Origin: Gammaproteobacteria bacterium
GTDB lineage: Bacteria; Pseudomonadota; Gammaproteobacteria; Eutrophobiales; Eutrophobiaceae
NCBI GenBank assembly: GCA_016198885.1
Contig: JACQHV010000079.1
Coordinates: 1 to 11,993 of the forward strand
DNA length: 11,993 nucleotides
Direction: 5' to 3'
The position numbers and the translations under genes were made by a program. The notes beneath the pieces are model-generated. The model saw nothing but the letters and a program-made list of their open reading frames with translations. It ran no database searches and was not told where the DNA came from. This document shows, one piece after another, positions 7,393-11,993 of this stretch; the stretch's first letter is position 1; every line of letters starts with the position of its first letter.

Positions 7393-8610
7393 ATGAACTC
7401 CGGCGACAAGATGACCACGGTTGAATTACGCAGCAGCATGGCGCTGGCCTTCATTTTTTTCCTCCGGATGCTGGGCCTGTTCCTTATTCTGCCGGTGTTT
7501 GTGCTCTACGCTGAAGGGCTGCGTGGCACGACACCTACCCTGGTAGGCATTGCACTTGGCAGCTATGGACTGACCCAGGCAGTGTTTCAAATTCCCTTTG
7601 GCATGTTATCGGACCGCATCGGCAGAAAACCCATCATTACAGCGGGTTTATTAATCTTTGCTTCCGGCAGCATTACAGCCGGCCTGACAGATTCCATTAT
7701 GATTGTTATTTTGGGCCGCGCCTTGCAGGGCGCGGGGGCTATTGCCGCTGCGGTCATGGCCCTGGCGGCAGATTTGACCAGTGATACGCAACGAACCAAG
7801 GCCATGGCCATGATAGGGATCAGTATCGGCTTTGCCTTTTCCCTGGCCTTCATACTGGGTCCTGCCCTTAATCCGTTTATTGGCGTCCCCGGACTGTTTT
7901 TCCTCAGCGCCGGGTTTGCCCTGCTCGCTATTATCGTCCTGTTTGCAATGGTACCGAATCCGGAGCAATGCATATTTCACAGCGATACCGAATCCACGCC
8001 AGGACAATTTGGACAGGTACTGAATGACAGGCAACTAATACGACTTGATGTGAGTATTTTCATCCTGCACATGCTGTTGATGTCCAGTTTTGTGGTAATC
8101 CCGCTGGCCATGCGGGACATCGCCGGATTGGCTCCGGCACATCATTGGCAGGTCTATCTGCCGGTTTTGCTGAGTTCCGCTGTGATCATGTTTCCATTTC
8201 TGCTTCTTGGAGAGAAATTCAACAAGGTAAGATTGTTTTTCCCCGGGGCGATTTTGGTAATGATGTTGTCCCAGTTCGGTTTTTATCTCTGGCATGTATC
8301 CATTCAGCAAATTGCATTGCTGCTGGTAATTTTCTTTACGGCGTTTAATTATCTCGAAGCAATTCTGCCATCGTTAATTACAAAAATGGCTGTACCAGCC
8401 CAGAAAGGAACAGCATTGGGCGTGTTTTCAACCAGTCAGTTTATCGGTGCATTTAGCGGCGGTCTTGCAGGTGGTTATATTTACGAACATTTTGATTTAA
8501 GCTCCGTATTTTTATTTGATGGCATAATGTCATTAATCTGGTTAATCTTCACAATTACGATGCCGGAAACGGCAGACAACAAAAATTTTACGATTGACAT
8601 ATCAAAGTAG
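7393..8610 (+). CDS. MFS transporter, YajR-like, lacking the C-terminal YAM domain
   Basis: A 405-residue, 12-segment inner-membrane transporter. FRMLGLF-type residues (24-30), then SYGLTQAVFQIPFGMLSDRIGRKP (57-80, containing MFS motif A) and GRALQGAGAIAAAVMALAADLT (108-129), are close to E. coli YajR, a drug:proton-antiporter-like MFS protein of unsettled substrate. E. coli YajR is about 450 residues and ends in a small ferredoxin-like YAM domain. This protein stops soon after the last membrane helix (MPETADNKNFTIDISK), so that domain is absent. The ATG at 7393 is used; a second in-frame ATG at 7411 is equally possible because neither has a clear Shine-Dalgarno. Its stop is 17 bases before ssb, suggesting one transcript, and uvrA is divergent. 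The uvrA-MFS-ssb order is shared with Pseudomonas, from memory. Substrate unknown. Confidence 0.92.
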   Translation: MNSGDKMTTVELRSSMALAFIFFLRMLGLFLILPVFVLYAEGLRGTTPTLVGIALGSYGLTQAVFQIPFGMLSDRIGRKPIITAGLLIFASGSITAGLTDSIMIVILGRALQGAGAIAAAVMALAADLTSDTQRTKAMAMIGISIGFAFSLAFILGPALNPFIGVPGLFFLSAGFALLAIIVLFAMVPNPEQCIFHSDTESTPGQFGQVLNDRQLIRLDVSIFILHMLLMSSFVVIPLAMRDIAGLAPAHHWQVYLPVLLSSAVIMFPFLLLGEKFNKVRLFFPGAILVMMLSQFGFYLWHVSIQQIALLLVIFFTAFNYLEAILPSLITKMAVPAQKGTALGVFSTSQFIGAFSGGLAGGYIYEHFDLSSVFLFDGIMSLIWLIFTITMPETADNKNFTIDISK

Positions 8611-8627
8611 TATAAGGAGGGATACTC

Positions 8628-9074
8628 ATGGCGAGGGGCGTTAACAAGGTTATTCTCATCGGCAATCTGGGTAATGATCCGGATATCCGCTACACTGCAG
8701 ACGGCAAGGCCGTTGCCAATATCAGTATTGCCACTTCAGATCAATGGAAGGATAAAAATACCGGAGAACAGCAGGAAAAGACCGAATGGCACCGCGTTGT
8801 TTTCTTTGGACGGCTGGCGGAGATCGTGGGCGAGTATCTGAAAAAGGGATCACAAGTCTATGTTGAAGGCCGCCTGCAGACCAGAAAATGGCAGGACAAG
8901 GAAGGCAAGGATCGGTATACCACAGAGGTTGTAGCAAACGAAATGCAGATGCTGGGCGCTCGTGGCGGCGGGTCAGCCGGTTTTGAGCAGTCACCGCCAC
9001 AGGATGAAACTACAGAAAAATCTACGTCAAGCAAGTCCGCTGATAATGATTTTGATGATGATATTCCATTTTAA
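8628..9074 (+). CDS. ssb: Single-stranded DNA-binding protein (SSB)
   Basis: Binds and protects single-stranded DNA during replication, recombination and repair, and recruits partner enzymes through its C-terminal tip; active as a tetramer in the cytoplasm. The OB fold spans residues 1 to about 110, with RGVNKVILIGNLGNDP (3-18), TEWHRVVFFGRLAE (52-65) and the KGSQVYVEGRLQTRKW block (73-88). Trp40, Trp54 and Trp88 match the DNA-stacking tryptophans of E. coli SSB. The linker (about 111-139) is short and rich in Ser, Glu, Lys and Thr, not the long Gly/Gln-rich linker of E. coli, giving 148 residues against 178. The acidic tip DFDDDIPF is intact. The start is certain: AAGGAGG (8614-8620) lies seven bases before the ATG. 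It is probably co-transcribed with the YajR-like gene and convergent with the LplT-like gene only 19 bases away, with no obvious terminator hairpin between them. Confidence 0.98.
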   Translation: MARGVNKVILIGNLGNDPDIRYTADGKAVANISIATSDQWKDKNTGEQQEKTEWHRVVFFGRLAEIVGEYLKKGSQVYVEGRLQTRKWQDKEGKDRYTTEVVANEMQMLGARGGGSAGFEQSPPQDETTEKSTSSKSADNDFDDDIPF

Positions 9075-9093
9075 TATCGTTTCGGATAAATAA

Positions 9094-10416
9094 TTAACTA
9101 TTCCATCCCACCAGGGCCTGAAAGCGTTGTACATACTGCGGTATCTTGACAAATACGAGACCAGTGATAATGAGATGCAATACGGCAACGATTAGAAACA
9201 ACCATGGGATAGGTACGTTAATTGAAAACAGAATGATCGTCAGCAAGGCAGATATGACCATAAATAAGGCATTGAGAACATTATTCGCTGCAATAATCCG
9301 GGCACGATGTGAGACCTGACTGAGATTCTGGATCAGTGCATAAAGCGGCACAATATACAGACCACCAGATAAACCAATAAGACTGAGATCCATGAATATC
9401 CGCCAGGTGATAGCCTGATGCAGAAATGCTGACGCAGTCAGAATTGAATTTCCCTCAGGGAATTCAAGTGATGGCACGCCAACAATAAAAAGATCTATCG
9501 CAAACAGGGTTAAACCAATTGCGCCCAAGGGGACCAATCCCATTTCAATGCGGTGTTTTGATAATTTTTCACACATCAGCGATCCTGCACCGATGCCTAC
9601 TGAAAAAGCGGCAAGTAACAGGGTCGTGACATGTTCATTTCCGACAAGGATATCGCGAGTATAAGACGGAACCAGGGAAAGAAAGGTGGCGCCATAAAAC
9701 CAGAACCAGGAGATTGCAATGATGGACCAGAATATTGTCCGGTTTTCCCTCGCATAACCAAGAATCCTGTATGTCTCAACAATGAGATTCCAGTTGATGC
9801 GCAATGTAGCATCAGAGGGTGCTGCCTGCGGTATGAAACGGCTCGCCAGCCAGCCACAACAGGCAACTGAAATAACGACTAACGAAGCAAACCAGGGTCC
9901 TGCAGGTTTAATTGCGATCAGTATCCCTCCCAGGATGGTACCAAGCAGAATTGCCAGGAAAGTCCCCATCTCGATCATGCCATTACCGCCAGTCAATTCC
10001 GACTCTTGTAAATGCTGAGGTAAAATGCCGTATTTGAGCGGACCAAACATGGTTGCCTGCGCACCCAGCAGAAATAAAGCGATCATTAATATCGGGAGAT
10101 TCATCAGAACAAAACCAAATGTTGCAAGCAACATTATGCAGATCTCTGCAATTTTGATGCACTGTATCAGTATGGATTTTTCAAACTTGTCGGCAATCTG
10201 ACCCGCAATGGCGGAAAACAGGAAGAAGGGCAGAATAAATAATCCCGCGGCAGTGATAACCAGTATGCTACTATTCCTGTCTGTTTTGTCTGCAAGTGTG
10301 AACGCAATAAATATTACGAGCGCATTTTTATAGATATTATCGTTAAACGCACCCAGAAACTGGGTCGCGAACAAGGGGGCGAAACGAATTGATTTAAGCA
10401 GACTGAACTGGTTCAT
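9094..10416 (-). CDS. LplT-like MFS transporter (putative lysophospholipid transporter)
   Basis: A 440-residue polytopic membrane protein of the LplT branch of the MFS. The N-terminus reads LKSIRFAPLFATQFLGAFND followed by NIYKNAL (residues 7-33), the hallmark of LplT and of the MFS module fused to acyltransferase and acyl-ACP synthetase domains in trimodular Aas-like proteins. AGQIADKFEKS (about 67-77) is a motif A variant, and QATMFGPLKYGILPQHL (about 119-135) is a family block. Characterised LplT flips lysophospholipids such as lyso-PE inward across the inner membrane for re-acylation by Aas. Here the protein ends after the transporter part, and no acyltransferase gene is in the window. 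The start has no clear Shine-Dalgarno but places the family N-terminus correctly. The gene is divergent from pyk and convergent with ssb. Family is clear; substrate is inferred. Confidence 0.85.
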   Translation of the reverse strand: MNQFSLLKSIRFAPLFATQFLGAFNDNIYKNALVIFIAFTLADKTDRNSSILVITAAGLFILPFFLFSAIAGQIADKFEKSILIQCIKIAEICIMLLATFGFVLMNLPILMIALFLLGAQATMFGPLKYGILPQHLQESELTGGNGMIEMGTFLAILLGTILGGILIAIKPAGPWFASLVVISVACCGWLASRFIPQAAPSDATLRINWNLIVETYRILGYARENRTIFWSIIAISWFWFYGATFLSLVPSYTRDILVGNEHVTTLLLAAFSVGIGAGSLMCEKLSKHRIEMGLVPLGAIGLTLFAIDLFIVGVPSLEFPEGNSILTASAFLHQAITWRIFMDLSLIGLSGGLYIVPLYALIQNLSQVSHRARIIAANNVLNALFMVISALLTIILFSINVPIPWLFLIVAVLHLIITGLVFVKIPQYVQRFQALVGWNS

Positions 10417-10490
10417 GATATGTGTCGAGAGTTATTTTTATTATTAATGTAAACAGGAACCAGGATTTCCCGAAGAATAACGGAAAATAA
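10417..10490. promoter_or_regulatory. Divergent intergenic region of the LplT-like gene and pyk
   Basis: These 74 bases separate two divergent starts and so should carry promoters for both; this is inferred from layout. The centre is AT-rich (10433-10452, including TTATTATTAATG) and a TTTACA hexamer on the minus strand (10450-10455) resembles a -35 box, but I could not pair it with a convincing -10. No operator palindrome stands out. Confidence 0.35.
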
Positions 10491-11942
10491 ATGTCGATCA
10501 TCACGAACATCCATTTATTAAAGAACCGGCGGACAAAAATTGTTGCCACACTGGGCCCTGCCTCAAAAGATCCGGAAATAATTAAACAGCTTATCCAGGC
10601 TGGTGTAAATGTGTTTCGCCTGAATATGTCGCATGGTGATCATGATTTTCACAAGACAACATATCATCATATCCGCAATATTGCCGATGAACTCGAAGCA
10701 CCTGTTGCCATTCTTGCCGATCTCTGCGGCCCGAAAATCAGAACAGGAAAATTCCGTGAGGGACAGATCTATCTTGAAAAAAATTCAAGAGTTACCGTGA
10801 CAACACGTGATATTGTCGGTGAACCCGGTCTTATTCCCTCACAATATGTGGCCCTGTCAAATGATGTCAAACCAAAGGATCATATCCTGTTGAATGACGG
10901 TGCCCTGGAGCTCGTTGTTGATTCGGTATCCGGAACAGAAATTACTTGTACTGTTGTATATGGAGGGACCCTCAAGAATCATAAAGGAATAAACCTTCCC
11001 GGTGTTAGCGTATCTGCACCTTCATTAACGGAGAAGGATCGTGAAGATGCGAAATTTGTCCTGGAACTCGGCGTTGATTTTCTGGCGTTATCATTCGTCA
11101 GACGCGCTTCTGATGTCAGTGAATTAAAAACGCTTATACAGGAATCAGGTAAAAGTACAGCAGTTATCGCCAAGATCGAGAAACCGGAAGCGCTGGAAAA
11201 TGCCGAGGCAATCCTGAATATTGCTGATGGCATTATGGTGGCGCGTGGTGACCTGGGGGTGGAGCTCAGTCCGGAACAGGTGCCGGTTGCCCAAAATCAG
11301 CTTATCGATCTGGCGAGATCAAAATTCAAACCGGTGATCGTGGCCACCCAGATGCTGGAATCCATGGTCGAAAATGCAAGACCAACACGCGCCGAGGTTA
11401 CAGATATCTCCCATGCAGTAACCCAGACAGCGGACGCCGTCATGCTTTCTGCGGAAACTGCGACCGGCGCATTTCCGGTAGAAGCAGTAAAGATGATGGA
11501 TCGCATAACGCGCCAGACTGAGGCCTATCAGTGGAAAAGCGGGTCCTATGACACTTTGGCCAATACCGGATTACGCGCCCCAATCACCATCTGGAACGCC
11601 GTATCAAACGTAACCGCGCAACTGGCACGGGACCTGATGGTACGGGCAGTGCTGGTCATTTCCCAGAGTGGAATGTCTGCGGCCACCATGAGTTCAGCCC
11701 GCCCTTCTGCGCCTGTGGTCGCCATCACCGGGCATGCACATAACTGCCGGCGCATGGCGCTGCTCTGGAGTGTGATCCCGGTATTGGCATTAGATGCCGG
11801 AACGATGAATCCCAATGATCTTGCACGCCGGGTTGCGCGGGAGTTGCAAATTGCCGATACCGGTGAGTATGTATTACTGGTCAGGGGATTTCACAGCAAT
11901 CCTGCAAAAAATAATCCTTCTGTGACAGTGCTTGCTGTGTAA
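10491..11942 (+). CDS. pyk: Pyruvate kinase
   Basis: Catalyses the last step of glycolysis, phosphoenolpyruvate plus ADP to pyruvate plus ATP, in the cytoplasm, usually as a tetramer. The 483-residue protein has the normal A/B/A/C layout. TKIVATLGPAS (15-25) opens the barrel; FRLNMSHG (42-49) holds R43, N45 and S47; ADLCGPKIRTG (76-86) includes D77, K82 and R84. IAKIEKPEA (226-234) carries catalytic K228 and metal ligand E230, and MVARGDLGVEL (249-259) carries D254. ATQMLESM (285-292) and PTRAEVTDISHAV (298-310) complete the active site. The C-terminal regulatory domain (from about 350) is full length. In the B domain the usual LLDDG reads LLNDG (N135). The IAKIEKPEALEN block looks more PykF-like, whereas the total length is near that of PykA, so only pyk is used. 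A weak GGA lies six bases before the ATG. No other glycolytic gene is visible. Confidence 0.97.
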   Translation: MSIITNIHLLKNRRTKIVATLGPASKDPEIIKQLIQAGVNVFRLNMSHGDHDFHKTTYHHIRNIADELEAPVAILADLCGPKIRTGKFREGQIYLEKNSRVTVTTRDIVGEPGLIPSQYVALSNDVKPKDHILLNDGALELVVDSVSGTEITCTVVYGGTLKNHKGINLPGVSVSAPSLTEKDREDAKFVLELGVDFLALSFVRRASDVSELKTLIQESGKSTAVIAKIEKPEALENAEAILNIADGIMVARGDLGVELSPEQVPVAQNQLIDLARSKFKPVIVATQMLESMVENARPTRAEVTDISHAVTQTADAVMLSAETATGAFPVEAVKMMDRITRQTEAYQWKSGSYDTLANTGLRAPITIWNAVSNVTAQLARDLMVRAVLVISQSGMSAATMSSARPSAPVVAITGHAHNCRRMALLWSVIPVLALDAGTMNPNDLARRVARELQIADTGEYVLLVRGFHSNPAKNNPSVTVLAV

Positions 11943-11948
11943 GAAAAT

Positions 11949-11993
11949 ATGACTGGTGATGAAGTGCAGGATGATGTGCATGGACGACGTACA
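11949..11993 (+). CDS. Possible start of a further gene, cut by the window edge
   Basis: Six bases after the pyk stop, an ATG opens fifteen codons without a stop (MTGDEVQDDVHGRRT) up to the last base of the window. The other two plus-strand frames hit TGA early in this stretch. There is no good Shine-Dalgarno, only AAGAAAAT, and the peptide matches nothing I recognise; it does not resemble the start of fructose-bisphosphate aldolase, a common neighbour of pyk. It may be the N-terminus of a pyk-linked gene or chance. Confidence 0.25.
   Translation, partial: MTGDEVQDDVHGRRT

Noticed and set aside
8594..8616. A perfect TTGACA (8594-8599) followed by TATAAG as an ssb promoter
   Set aside because: The spacer is only 11 bases, too short for sigma-70, and the TATAAG overlaps the ribosome binding site region. 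No -10 box exists at 16-18 bases.
9075..9093. Terminator between ssb and the convergent LplT-like gene
   Set aside because: The 19 bases are AT-rich with no stem of useful length; termination must occur elsewhere or by another mechanism.
1041..10416. Three MFS genes as a duplicated family or resistance island
   Set aside because: The three proteins belong to different MFS branches (YcaD-, YajR- and LplT-like), lie in separate transcription units, and show no mobile-element traces around them.

Overview
The window reads as an ordinary, compact stretch of a proteobacterial chromosome, most likely from a gamma- or betaproteobacterium. The main clue is the arrangement of uvrA divergent from a YajR-type MFS transporter gene followed by ssb, an order I recall from Pseudomonas and relatives. 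SSB and UvrA also resemble the E. coli proteins closely. Base composition looks moderate and even. I see no insertion sequence, phage gene, CRISPR array, tRNA or rRNA. The largest gene-free gap is about 85 bases. I found no convincing undescribed system.

Left part, all on the minus strand and read right to left: uvrA (excision-repair ATPase) is followed two bases later by an exported PQQ-type sorbosone/glucose dehydrogenase-like protein, whose end coincides with a hairpin terminator. Next come a SAM-dependent methyltransferase with a strong ribosome binding site, a YcaD-like MFS transporter, and a PfkB-family adenosine kinase resembling mycobacterial AdoK. A heptamer tandem repeat sits at the very left edge, just after the kinase stop.

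Right part: a YajR-like MFS transporter and ssb run rightwards as a probable operon from the 79-base region shared with uvrA. They meet a convergent MFS gene of the LplT type (lysophospholipid flippase-like). That gene is divergent from pyk (pyruvate kinase), which fills most of the right end. Fifteen open codons after pyk may begin another gene cut by the window edge.

Together the genes cover DNA repair and replication (uvrA, ssb), central carbon metabolism (pyk), nucleoside salvage (adenosine kinase), possible membrane lipid handling (LplT-like) and uncharacterised export (two other MFS proteins). The most checkable points are the absence of a recognisable LexA box at uvrA, the uvrA-dehydrogenase coupling, the terminator built into a stop codon, and the orphan LplT-like transporter.
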